A DNA stretch of 64,000 nucleotides from DYJK01 sp964464825. Its GTDB lineage: Bacteria > Bacteroidota > Ignavibacteria > Ignavibacteriales > Melioribacteraceae. The stretch's first letter is position 1; each line of letters starts with the position of its first letter. Below, piece after piece: positions 8,337 to 17,096 of this stretch. The stretch covers positions 62,001 through 126,000 of the forward strand of contig CAYXKL010000002.1 in NCBI GenBank assembly GCA_964464825.1, read 5' to 3'. The position numbers and the translations under genes are program-made. Below the pieces are notes generated by a model that worked only from the letters and a program-made list of their open reading frames with translations, searched no databases and was not told the origin of the DNA.

Positions 8337-9728
8337 TTAGACTATAACCTTCTCGATTTTTTTTGTTACCCTACTTTTTTCAGCAGCAAAACCCATAACA
8401 TGACTTTCAATTGAAACATCGATTGTAGAAGAAAGTAAATCGGGATTATGTTGTGTAATAGCTTGAATCCAATCGCGTACTAAGCGCCAATCACCGCCGC
8501 CGTGACCGCTGTGCTTATAATTTTCTATTTCGATTGTTTTTGTATCATAAGTTTTTGATTCTCTAGTCCTGAAATCTGTAATTGTGAAAGAATTCATATC
8601 ACCGTAAATATGTCCCATACTTCCCATTATATGTGTACGCCTTCCGCCGTATGGTGTAAATGCTTCCATTGAAAAGTTCGCGGTTACCCCATTTACGAAT
8701 TCCATAGAGCTTACATAATGATCTTCCTGATTGTTATCCATTTTGTAAACACATCTGCCGTAGTTTGTAGTACGGAGGTATTCAAGAATCGCATCGCCAT
8801 GTTTCTCTTTTTCATCCGGCAGATCGAATACGTAAGTCCATCCTCGTTCGCGGTAATAAATTTTCATAGCTGAATAGGGACAAGTACTTTCCACAGCGCA
8901 CCCGTCCATACACCTTTCAGTACTTCCTTCTGGAGCGTTTTCTTTTTTAAACCATTTTAAGTTTCCCATCGCAACAATTTGATTACATGATTTGCCGATA
9001 ATCCACCTAAGTATATCTAAATCGTGACAGCTCTTTGCAAGAATAATAGGAGTGCTTTCATATTTATTGTGCCAGTTACCGCGCACGTATGAGTGCGACA
9101 TATGAATATGCTCGATCGGTTCCATATGCTGAATGCTGATCAATTCACCGACAGCACCCGATTGAATCAACTCTCTGAGTTTAATAAAGTAAGGTGCATA
9201 ACGAAGAACGTGGCATACGGCTACAATTCTTCCGGTCTTTTTAGTTAGCGCAAGAATTTCCTTGCATTCTTTTTCTGATGGAGAAATTGGTTTTTCGAGT
9301 AACACGTCATAACCTTTTTCGAGTGCTGCAATGCAAGGACCATAATGAAGATTATCCGGCGTGCTAATTATAACAGCATCTGCAAATTTTGGTTTTTCAA
9401 AAACATGTTCCCATGTAACAAATCGGTTTTCATCTTTAATATTATGTTTTTTTACGTAGCGTTCATTACGGATTGGAATCGGTTCTGCAACACCCACAAT
9501 ATCAAGTTCATCGGGAAACTCAATTGCATAGTTTCCGTAAGTATTTCCTCTTGCGCCGGCACCGAGTGTTATTGCCGTAACCGGCTTTCCCGGTTTTTTA
9601 AATAAGGTATTATCATCATAACCGGATAGTGGAATTCTTGTATCTGCATTCAAATCGAAAGGATTTAAGATTAATCCACCGGCTGAAATACCTAATGCTT
9701 TTAAAACTTCTCTACGGGTAAACGGCAT
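8337..9728 (-). CDS. Tat-exported Gfo/Idh/MocA-family oxidoreductase
   Basis: After a twin-arginine-type leader (FTRREVLKALGISAGG) the protein has an NAD(P)-binding Rossmann fold (ITLGAGARGNTYG), the EKPISPSEKEC strand typical of the family, and the C-terminal GFO/IDH/MocA sheet domain. This architecture is common for exported bacterial sugar-related dehydrogenases. I chose ATG 9728 (463 residues) because GGAG is 5 nt before it; the GTG two codons upstream lies inside that Shine-Dalgarno. It sits 13 nt after the PHP-domain gene, probably in one operon. Substrate unknown; a sugar or polyol is likely. Confidence 0.85.
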   Translation of the reverse strand: MPFTRREVLKALGISAGGLILNPFDLNADTRIPLSGYDDNTLFKKPGKPVTAITLGAGARGNTYGNYAIEFPDELDIVGVAEPIPIRNERYVKKHNIKDENRFVTWEHVFEKPKFADAVIISTPDNLHYGPCIAALEKGYDVLLEKPISPSEKECKEILALTKKTGRIVAVCHVLRYAPYFIKLRELIQSGAVGELISIQHMEPIEHIHMSHSYVRGNWHNKYESTPIILAKSCHDLDILRWIIGKSCNQIVAMGNLKWFKKENAPEGSTERCMDGCAVESTCPYSAMKIYYRERGWTYVFDLPDEKEKHGDAILEYLRTTNYGRCVYKMDNNQEDHYVSSMEFVNGVTANFSMEAFTPYGGRRTHIMGSMGHIYGDMNSFTITDFRTRESKTYDTKTIEIENYKHSGHGGGDWRLVRDWIQAITQHNPDLLSSTIDVSIESHVMGFAAEKSRVTKKIEKVIV

Positions 9729-9741
9729 AATCACTCCAAAC

Positions 9742-10869
9742 TTAATTTTTTGGTTCGGTCTTTATATTAAAATTAAATGAAACTGTTAAAACATCTTTAG
9801 ATGATATTTTCAAATTATTTATCTTATATAAAACAGTAAATAATTTTTGTAATGATAATTTATCGCTCTTTGCATAAATAGGGAAAAGAACTGTTTTACC
9901 GGCTAACAATTTTATTGATTTAGGAAATTGGATCTGTTCATCTACACCAGCTAATTCTAATTCATAACTAACACCCGAGTTATTGGTTACTTGCAGACTG
10001 AACCAGTTTTTCCCGTATAGCTCAACTTCAGTTTGATTAAATAATATTGAGTCATAAAAAATTTCCCGGAGGTATTTTTCATTTCCATAAAGCTCGTTAT
10101 TAAACAACACTGCTGTTCTCTGATTAAATAATGCATCTTTAATCGATTCTTCAGAATTATCATTAGCGAAAACTAAAGTAACTATTCTTCTTTCATCGGG
10201 GAATTCAAATGTTATTGGTGAATGAACATCAGAATTACCGAACATGGTTAAATTGTTTTGCAAACACCAGTCGTTAATTTCTGGGTAATAGTCGTGACCG
10301 TTAATAATTTCAGCACCATTCAAGATTTTATCATTCACCATTTGCGTATGTTCATCATACCAGAGTGTTTTTCTGTCTTTCAATTGGCTTACCCAGCCTG
10401 GATGATTCCAGAATATAAATGCACCTTGTTTTTTTGCTTCTGCCACAACTTCTTTCCAATCATCTTTTACTAATGGATTAACATCTTTTAGGAATAGAGC
10501 ATTCATATGTCCTGGAGGCATATCGCGGGTGATCTCTGCTCCTTTTATTACAGTTATTCCTAAATAGTTACCGGATTTTTTAGCAATTTCGTATGAACGG
10601 TTGTAATTAACCGGAATATCATTTTTGTGAGGTGTGTATTCTATATGATCTGTAATTGCAATTGCATCTAACCCATCATGCCATGCTTCTTCAACTCTTA
10701 TCGTTGGCCAAACTTCACCATCTGAAAAAACTGTGTGCATATGAAAATCGCACTTTAATGTTTTGTATCCAAGTATATCCGGAATGTTTATTGTGTTTCG
10801 ATGATTTGTCTGTCCGTTTGTAAATGTAAAAGAAATAATTAATAGGAGGATAACTTTTTTAAGTGTCAT
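9742..10869 (-). CDS. Secreted PHP-domain metal-dependent phosphoesterase-like protein
   Basis: A signal peptide (MTLKKVILLLIISFTFTNGQ) precedes a PHP domain. The metal-binding motifs are visible: FHMHTVFSDG (HxH...D), AITDHIEY, IKGAEIT, FWNHPGW and FGNSDVHS. PHP domains are tri-metal phosphoesterases related to histidinol phosphatase. A C-terminal beta-sandwich-like extension of about 100 residues follows. ATG 10869 has GGAG 9 nt upstream; an earlier in-frame TTG (10896) has no ribosome site, so it is rejected. Its partner downstream is the exported Gfo/Idh/MocA oxidoreductase. Substrate unknown. Confidence 0.8.
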   Translation of the reverse strand: MTLKKVILLLIISFTFTNGQTNHRNTINIPDILGYKTLKCDFHMHTVFSDGEVWPTIRVEEAWHDGLDAIAITDHIEYTPHKNDIPVNYNRSYEIAKKSGNYLGITVIKGAEITRDMPPGHMNALFLKDVNPLVKDDWKEVVAEAKKQGAFIFWNHPGWVSQLKDRKTLWYDEHTQMVNDKILNGAEIINGHDYYPEINDWCLQNNLTMFGNSDVHSPITFEFPDERRIVTLVFANDNSEESIKDALFNQRTAVLFNNELYGNEKYLREIFYDSILFNQTEVELYGKNWFSLQVTNNSGVSYELELAGVDEQIQFPKSIKLLAGKTVLFPIYAKSDKLSLQKLFTVLYKINNLKISSKDVLTVSFNFNIKTEPKN

Positions 10870-11018
10870 AATTGTAAACTCCGATTTGCTAATCAAAAAA
10901 TAATAAATTGATTTTTATCACACGGTTTTTAGTTTTATAAAAATTATTTAAACTAATTATTAAGGATATCGTGTCTATGATTCAAATTCTAAATCCCCAA
11001 AATAAATGGAGAAGGAAA

Positions 11019-12638
11019 ATGAATAGATTCATTGCAAATATATTTTTCATATCAATTTTTGTATTATCAAATCTAATTACATTCGCCCAGCACGATGTTG
11101 GCGCCGCATGGGGCGAAGAATCCATAATACCCAGATTTAATGAATCTCTGAATTCTAAACAACGCGGTGTACTTTATAACAATATGGTTGTTACAAGCAC
11201 CGGAAGAATTATAATATCAACATCTGAAATGAATCCATCAAATTTGAATCAAGTATATGGATATTATTTAACGTATTCTGATGATGGCGGAAATAATTGG
11301 GAAGATCCTAAAACTTTTTCTCCACTTGATTTAGTGATTGGCGGTTCTTCGGTTAAACTTGCTATGGATAGCGACGACACATTGTATGTATTGTGGAATT
11401 CAGTTAATCCTTCTGCAATTTTTATTTCGAAGCTTGATAAAGATTTAAATATTGTTAAAGATTCTATAAGAGTTACTTCAAAAATGTTATATGGGGGATT
11501 TGCAACTCACTTTTCTATTGATAAGAAAAATAGAATTCATGTAATGTGGCATGAAGGCAGCACAAATACATCAAACATTACCGAATCGTTTTATACACGT
11601 TCTACAAACGGAGGATTAACATGGGATATGGTTACTCCAATCAGCACTAATGATGGTCATCATTCAGCGTTTCCTCACGCACAATTTGATAATGCCGGTG
11701 ATACTCTGGCTATTGCTTGGCGAGATTCTGTTGGAATATCTAATCAATGGGATGTTTATATGGTTTTCAGTACTAACGGTGGAGTGACTTGGAGCAGTTC
11801 ACCGGTTCCCGTTATTACCGGTATTGATGCAGATTGGGATCCTGATCTGCTGATAGATCCGTTAAACCGTATTCATTTATTTTACACCAAATATCCGCGT
11901 AATAATCCTTTTGATGGTGCAAGAAATTATTATCAATATTCAGATGATGTTGGTACATCATGGAATTATCCTACAAATCCAAGTGATGGTATTATTTCTG
12001 ATTTAACCCGTTCACAATTGATTGAAGGAACCAGATATGACGAAGAAAGAAATATTTTATATGTTACATGGAAAGACGAAAGAGACTTTGATCATACTAC
12101 CGGCGCTGTTGAAGGGGATATAATGTTAGCTTTTTCAACTGATAGAGGATTAACTTGGTCGGCACCGGAATTTATAACAGACAAACATGATTCAACCGTT
12201 GGATTTAAAGCTGGGGCTCTTATGCCAAGCGGTGAATACACAGTAAATTATGAGGTTATATCACAAGATAATATTGGTGATCCGAATACTTCGGTACGGG
12301 TATATTTTAGGAAACGTTCTGCTGTTATAGTTGGAGTGTCGGAAGATTCAATAATTCCAAAATCTTTTGTACTGCACCAGAATTATCCCAATCCGTTTAA
12401 TCCAAGTACAAATATTAGCTACAATCTTCAAGCAGCAAGCTATGTAACTTTGAAAATTTATGATATTCTTGGAAGAGAAATTGCAACGCTTGTAAATGAA
12501 TATCAACCACCGGGGGAATATAGTGTAGTGCTCAATATAGAAACGCACCATGGCCCGTCTCTACCAAGCGGAGTGTATTTTTACAAATTTACAGCTGGTA
12601 ATTACTCGGAAACTAAGAAAATGATTTTAATGAAATAA
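11019..12638 (+). CDS. Sialidase-like BNR-repeat protein with T9SS sorting domain
   Basis: ATG 11019, preceded by GGAGAAGGAAA, gives 539 residues; an upstream GTG-type start would place 16 charged residues before the signal peptide. The mature protein carries five Asp-box repeats (SDDGGNNW, STNGGLTW, STNGGVTW, SDDVGTSW, STDRGLTW), each marking one blade of a sialidase/neuraminidase-type propeller. The last 85 residues are a T9SS type A sorting domain (HQNYPNPFNPSTNISYNL to ETKKMILMK), so it should be secreted and attached at the outer surface. Glycoside hydrolysis is possible, but I did not identify the full catalytic Arg triad. Confidence 0.8.
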   Translation: MNRFIANIFFISIFVLSNLITFAQHDVGAAWGEESIIPRFNESLNSKQRGVLYNNMVVTSTGRIIISTSEMNPSNLNQVYGYYLTYSDDGGNNWEDPKTFSPLDLVIGGSSVKLAMDSDDTLYVLWNSVNPSAIFISKLDKDLNIVKDSIRVTSKMLYGGFATHFSIDKKNRIHVMWHEGSTNTSNITESFYTRSTNGGLTWDMVTPISTNDGHHSAFPHAQFDNAGDTLAIAWRDSVGISNQWDVYMVFSTNGGVTWSSSPVPVITGIDADWDPDLLIDPLNRIHLFYTKYPRNNPFDGARNYYQYSDDVGTSWNYPTNPSDGIISDLTRSQLIEGTRYDEERNILYVTWKDERDFDHTTGAVEGDIMLAFSTDRGLTWSAPEFITDKHDSTVGFKAGALMPSGEYTVNYEVISQDNIGDPNTSVRVYFRKRSAVIVGVSEDSIIPKSFVLHQNYPNPFNPSTNISYNLQAASYVTLKIYDILGREIATLVNEYQPPGEYSVVLNIETHHGPSLPSGVYFYKFTAGNYSETKKMILMK

Positions 12639-12660
12639 TATATAGGGGAAGTAGAAAGAT

Positions 12661-12690
12661 AAAGCGGTTTATAAAACCGCTTTTTATTTT
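12661..12690 (+). terminator. Rho-independent terminator after the sialidase-like gene
   Basis: AAAGCGGTTT and AAACCGCTTT form a perfect 10-bp stem around a 3-nt loop, followed by TTATTTTT. It lies 22 nt after the stop codon. Confidence 0.85.
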
Positions 12691-12748
12691 TAAACGTTTT
12701 TAATTCCATCCTTTATTATTTTTAACCGTAAGAAATGGAGATAGTTGA

Positions 12749-13900
12749 ATGAAAATATTTTCTAAGTATTTCGCGTTCTTATTTTTAAGCTTTAATCTCT
12801 TATCTGCTCAAGGGAACAAAGTAAATGTTACATTCAAAATTGTTACACCCGGATTAGATGACACTTCAAAAGTCTTTATTGCCGGAAACAACGAAGCACT
12901 AGGAAATTGGAACGCCGGAAAAATTCAGCTTGAAAAGATAAACAATGATTTGTGGAGTAAAACTATTCAATTTGAAAAAGGGATAACAATTGAATTCAAA
13001 TTCACAATAGGAAGCTGGGAAAAAGAAGCATTGAATGATGATAAAACTATCGGTCAAAATAAAAGTTTAGTTGTTAATAATGATACCGTTGTTACGTATA
13101 CTATCAGAAATTGGAGAGAGGGATTTAATTTTAAAATTAATGGACAAATAACCGGTAAAGTAGAATATCATAAAAACTTTACCTTTGATAGTTTGAAAAC
13201 ACGAGATATAATAGTATGGCTTCCACCAGATTACGAAAAAAATAAAGACATTCATTACCCGGTTCTTTACATGCACGATGGACAGAATATTGTTGACCCT
13301 CGTACATCAAGTATGTTCATCGATTGGCAAGTTGATGAAACCACCGATAGTTTAATTCGAAATAATTTAATAGAACCGATTATTATTGTGGGTATTTACA
13401 ACACGGATGATAGAGGTGCAGAATATAATAACACTCCACTTGGCAAACTTTACATGAAGTTTGTTGTTGATAAATTAAAACCTTTTATTGATTCAAAGTA
13501 TAGAACAAAACCAGATCGATTAAATACAGCAGTAGCCGGTTCATCAATGGGTGGATTGATTTCGTTTATGCTTGCATGGGAATACCCTGAAGTGTTTTCA
13601 AAAGCAGCATGTTTTTCGCCAGCATTCAAGTTTGAGAATTTGAATATTAATTATGTTGATGTTGTTAAGAATTATAAAGGCAAGAAAAGAAATCTTTTGT
13701 TTTATATTGATAACGGTGGAATAAATTTAGAAATCCGTCTACAGCCCGGAATTGATGAAATGATTGAAGCTCTTAAAGAAAAAGATTATATACCCGAAAA
13801 AGATTTTTATGTTACCATTGATAAAGATGCAGACCACAACGAAGCTGCGTGGGCTAAAAGAATGTGGCGACCGTTGAAACTTTTTTTCGGAGGTGAATAA
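12749..13900 (+). CDS. Secreted CBM20-like/alpha-beta hydrolase esterase
   Basis: The protein has a signal peptide (to LLSAQ), then an N-terminal starch-binding-type beta-sandwich (about 22-125; VFIAGNNEALGNWN is the hallmark CBM20 strand). An esterase D/PF00756-type alpha/beta hydrolase follows (about 130-383) with the nucleophile elbow GSS266MGG. Acid and base residues are expected near DNGG and in DADHNEAAW. Related enzymes hydrolyse acyl esters, for example siderophore or feruloyl esters. The carbohydrate-binding module suggests a polysaccharide-linked substrate. The stop codon is contained in the ribosome site region of the next gene. Confidence 0.82.
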   Translation: MKIFSKYFAFLFLSFNLLSAQGNKVNVTFKIVTPGLDDTSKVFIAGNNEALGNWNAGKIQLEKINNDLWSKTIQFEKGITIEFKFTIGSWEKEALNDDKTIGQNKSLVVNNDTVVTYTIRNWREGFNFKINGQITGKVEYHKNFTFDSLKTRDIIVWLPPDYEKNKDIHYPVLYMHDGQNIVDPRTSSMFIDWQVDETTDSLIRNNLIEPIIIVGIYNTDDRGAEYNNTPLGKLYMKFVVDKLKPFIDSKYRTKPDRLNTAVAGSSMGGLISFMLAWEYPEVFSKAACFSPAFKFENLNINYVDVVKNYKGKKRNLLFYIDNGGINLEIRLQPGIDEMIEALKEKDYIPEKDFYVTIDKDADHNEAAWAKRMWRPLKLFFGGE

Positions 13901-13901
13901 T

Positions 13902-14456
13902 ATGAAAATACTTGTAGGTTCCACCAATCCAGTTAAAGTTGAATCAGTAAAAGATGCTTTCTTGCTATACTTTGAAAATGTTGAAGTAATAAGCCGTGAA
14001 GTTGAATCTGGAGTTTCAATTCAACCAGTGAATGACGAAACATTTTTAGGCGCAAGAAACCGCTCTATGAATTTATATAATATTGATAAATGCGAAAAGA
14101 TAAATGCTGATTATTATGTTGGAATAGAAGGCGGAATTGCTAAACTATTCGATAGATGGTTTGCTTTCGGATGCATATGTATAATTGACAAGGACGGTTT
14201 CGAGGGATTCGGAACATCGCCCCATTTTGAATTGCCGGAAAATGTTATTGAAAAATTATTACAAGGTATTGAGCTTGGAGATATTATGGATGAAATATTA
14301 AATGAAAAAAATTCAAAACAGAAAAACGGTGCTATCGGTTATTTTACTAATGGCGTGATGAATAGAAAAGAACTTTATATAGAAGGACTCAAAGTTGCAG
14401 TTATACCATTTTTACACAAGAAATTTTTCTTTAATAAATCATACGCTATCAGATAA
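13902..14456 (+). CDS. Inosine/xanthosine triphosphatase (YjjX-like)
   Basis: The 184-residue protein begins ILVGSTNPVKVESVKDAF, the nucleotide-binding strand-loop-helix of the NTPase_I-T (YjjX/PRRC1-like) family. It contains ETFLGARNRS and YYVGIEGGIA, also typical. Such enzymes hydrolyse non-canonical ITP and XTP to the monophosphate and diphosphate, keeping them out of nucleic acids. The start is ATG 13902, with GGAGG 8 nt upstream. The GTG at 13893 is part of that ribosome site, so I reject it. The ribosome site overlaps the end of the esterase gene, suggesting coupled translation. Confidence 0.82.
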   Translation: MKILVGSTNPVKVESVKDAFLLYFENVEVISREVESGVSIQPVNDETFLGARNRSMNLYNIDKCEKINADYYVGIEGGIAKLFDRWFAFGCICIIDKDGFEGFGTSPHFELPENVIEKLLQGIELGDIMDEILNEKNSKQKNGAIGYFTNGVMNRKELYIEGLKVAVIPFLHKKFFFNKSYAIR

Positions 14457-14506
14457 ATATTATATTATTGTAAAAAGAGTACGAGCAAAATTGTAATGGA
14501 GACAAA

Positions 14507-15295
14507 ATGACTTTACCAATCTATCAAGTGGATGCATTTACATCAAAACAATTTGGCGGAAATCCAGCAGCAGTAATTCCACTGGAAAAATGGCTTGATG
14601 ATGAAACAATGCAAAAGATAGCTGCAGAAAATAATCTTTCGGAAACAGCATTCATTGTTAAAGAAAAAGATCATTACCATATAAGATGGATGACACCGAC
14701 AACAGAAGTTAATTTATGCGGACACGCAACTCTTGCAAGTGCGTATGTAATTTTTAATTACATAGAGAAAAATGCAAATAAGATAAAATTTACATCATGT
14801 AGCGGTGAACTATTTGTGGATAGGGATGGAGATTTGCTCTCATTAAATTTTCCAACAAATATACCTCTCCCTACAAATATTCCGGAAAAATTAAATGAAT
14901 GCTTTGGAAAAGAGCCAATAGAAATTTTAGAAGGTGGAGAGTATTTGTTTCTTGTATTCGAATCAGAAAATTTTATTCGTGATTACACACCCAAAATAGA
15001 ATTGATAAAAACAATTCATCAACACGCTGTTATTATAACTGCCAAAGGAAATAATGTTGATTTTGTTTCCAGAATGTTTGCACCAAATGTTGGTATTGAC
15101 GAAGATCCAGTAACCGGTTCTGCCCATACTGTTTTAACACCATATTGGTCAGAAAAGCTTGGAAAAAATAAATTAACGGCATTACAAGTATCAAAGCGGT
15201 TGGGAGAGTTATATTGTGAAAATCTCGGAGCTCGTGTCAAGATTTCTGGACGGACTGCGATCTATCTCACGGGCACCATATATTTGAATTTATAA
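14507..15295 (+). CDS. PhzF-family isomerase-like protein
   Basis: The 262 residues follow the PhzF pattern: IYQVDAFTSKQFGGNPAAV at the start, the catalytic Glu46 in NNLSETAFI, the LCGHATLASAYV repeat and the second-half GIDEDPVTGSAH motif. The fold is a pseudo-symmetric diaminopimelate-epimerase-like dimer. PhzF isomerises a dihydro-anthranilate in phenazine synthesis, but no phenazine gene is near, so a general epimerase/isomerase role is more likely. GGAG lies 6 nt before the ATG. It is slightly shorter than the usual 280-300 residues. Confidence 0.85.
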   Translation: MTLPIYQVDAFTSKQFGGNPAAVIPLEKWLDDETMQKIAAENNLSETAFIVKEKDHYHIRWMTPTTEVNLCGHATLASAYVIFNYIEKNANKIKFTSCSGELFVDRDGDLLSLNFPTNIPLPTNIPEKLNECFGKEPIEILEGGEYLFLVFESENFIRDYTPKIELIKTIHQHAVIITAKGNNVDFVSRMFAPNVGIDEDPVTGSAHTVLTPYWSEKLGKNKLTALQVSKRLGELYCENLGARVKISGRTAIYLTGTIYLNL

Positions 15296-15391
15296 TTCCA
15301 AAATTTATCTGCATATTATACCCTAAAATTTTGCGTAGTGCGAAAAATTTGCACAAATAACCTATCTTATTGTACGTTTTTTAAAGTTTTT

Positions 15392-17089
15392 ATGAAAAAC
15401 CTGAAAATACTTTTATACATAGTGCCAATTATTATTGTAGTGTTATCATGCGATGCACCGCATCTTAATCCACTTGATCCTTCTAATCCAGATTCTAGAT
15501 ATGGATTGATCGATGGATATTTGTTAACACCAACACGCTCACCGATTATCGGTGCAAAAGTTACATGGAAAAATCAAAATGTTGTTGCTACAACTGATAC
15601 TAGCGGCTACTATAAAGTAGAAGGTATTTTGCGTGATGATGGTTGGATTTATTATGAAAAATCCGGTTATACAAAAGATTCTCTTTATGTTAATTGGAAT
15701 AATCAGAGAAATAGAAGATTGGATGATAAATTTCTCGGGTATACAATTGGTTCATTCGATGGTTTTGTTTTTACCCCGCCCCGCGTTGCTGTATCGGGAG
15801 TTAGTGTAAAATGGAAGAATCAAAATATTGTTATATCATCAAACAGCAGCGGTTATTATAAATTTGAAAACGTTCAAACAAATGATGGTTATTTAATATT
15901 CGAAAAAATTGGTCTTAAAAAAGATTCAATATTTGTAGAGTGGAACGGAGCGGAATCTTTGAGGATAGACGAGAAAATTTTAAGTTACACAATTGGAACA
16001 CTTGACGGATTTGTTTTCACTCCGCCCGTTTTGCCGGTAAGCGGAGTAAATGTAATATGGAAAAATGATAATAAATTGAGTGTAACAAATACGGAAGGAT
16101 ATTATAAAATTGAAAATGTAGAGATGAAAAACGGTATGCTCTATTTTGAAAAAGACGGATTAAAAAAAGATTCTCAATTTGTTCAGTGGGGAACCCAGAA
16201 CACTTTACGGGTGAGTAATAAAATTTTAAGTTTTAATATTGGACAAATTTCCGGTTCGGTAAAAACTGTTACAATTCCACGTGTCGGAATCCCAAATGTT
16301 AATGTATCTTGGAAAAATCAAAACACGCTTGTTAATTCAGACGCAAATGGAAATTATGTACTGAATAACATTTTTTATCAAGAGGGTTGGTTAAAGTTTG
16401 ATAAAGAAGGATACAGAAGCGATTCTGTATTTGTTCAATTTGGAGGAACTTACAACACACATATTGATGATGTGTTTCTGAATTCAACTCCTTTTTTAGA
16501 TACTATTAATATATCAACAACTGTAATACATAGATATACAGAAACGCGTTACCGGCTAGCTGCTACTGCATCAATTATTGATGCTGAGGGGGACATAAAT
16601 TTAGTAAGGTTAAAATGCACAGCACTTAATTTTGATCAACCGTTAATTTATAATCCATCCACCGGATTTTACGAAATTAATTTTGATTTCGGTCAGCAGA
16701 ATCTCAGCAGCGGACTCGGTAAAGATTTTATAGTTACAGCAAGAGATAATGATAATTATACATATTCAATTGGTACTGCAAGAATATCACGTGTTATTGA
16801 TAAAGAGGTTACGCCAAAAGAACCGATCAATAGCGCAGTAGTAAATTCACAGCCAACTTTAGTCTGGGATCGCTTTTCACCTGGTTTTAGTTTTCATTAT
16901 AAGGTTGAAATTTATACCGGAACTATCCCGTCCGAATTGTTCTGGTCAAATGATAATATTTCAAGCGGAGATGTTAGATTAACACCGGAGGTAACATTAC
17001 CGGCTGGTGAATATTATTGGGTAATCTGGTGTATAGATGAATATGGTAATCAATCACGTTCAAAAGAAGCATCATTTGTAGTTCGATAA
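15392..17089 (+). CDS. Lipoprotein with four tandem carboxypeptidase-regulatory-like repeats
   Basis: A lipoprotein signal (MKNLKILLYIVPIIIVVLSC, lipobox VLSC) starts at ATG 15392; a longer GTG-type start at 15338 would put 18 residues before it. Four repeats of about 75-80 residues follow. Each runs G-x-[FL]-(T)P...G-x-x-V-x-W-K-N-x-N, then SGYYK-x-E-x-V and G-x-x-KDS-x-[FV]-V-x-W. They look like CarboxypepD_reg/SpaA-type beta-sandwiches. The last 180 residues form Ig- or Fn3-like strands. It should be an outer-membrane-anchored sensor or scaffold. It opens the operon with the sigma-54 activator, 7 nt downstream. Confidence 0.75.
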   Translation: MKNLKILLYIVPIIIVVLSCDAPHLNPLDPSNPDSRYGLIDGYLLTPTRSPIIGAKVTWKNQNVVATTDTSGYYKVEGILRDDGWIYYEKSGYTKDSLYVNWNNQRNRRLDDKFLGYTIGSFDGFVFTPPRVAVSGVSVKWKNQNIVISSNSSGYYKFENVQTNDGYLIFEKIGLKKDSIFVEWNGAESLRIDEKILSYTIGTLDGFVFTPPVLPVSGVNVIWKNDNKLSVTNTEGYYKIENVEMKNGMLYFEKDGLKKDSQFVQWGTQNTLRVSNKILSFNIGQISGSVKTVTIPRVGIPNVNVSWKNQNTLVNSDANGNYVLNNIFYQEGWLKFDKEGYRSDSVFVQFGGTYNTHIDDVFLNSTPFLDTINISTTVIHRYTETRYRLAATASIIDAEGDINLVRLKCTALNFDQPLIYNPSTGFYEINFDFGQQNLSSGLGKDFIVTARDNDNYTYSIGTARISRVIDKEVTPKEPINSAVVNSQPTLVWDRFSPGFSFHYKVEIYTGTIPSELFWSNDNISSGDVRLTPEVTLPAGEYYWVIWCIDEYGNQSRSKEASFVVR

Positions 17090-17096
17090 GGATTAT

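Noticed and set aside
14507..15295. Phenazine biosynthesis cluster around the PhzF gene
   Set aside because: No other phz gene is present; PhzF-like proteins are common stand-alone isomerases.
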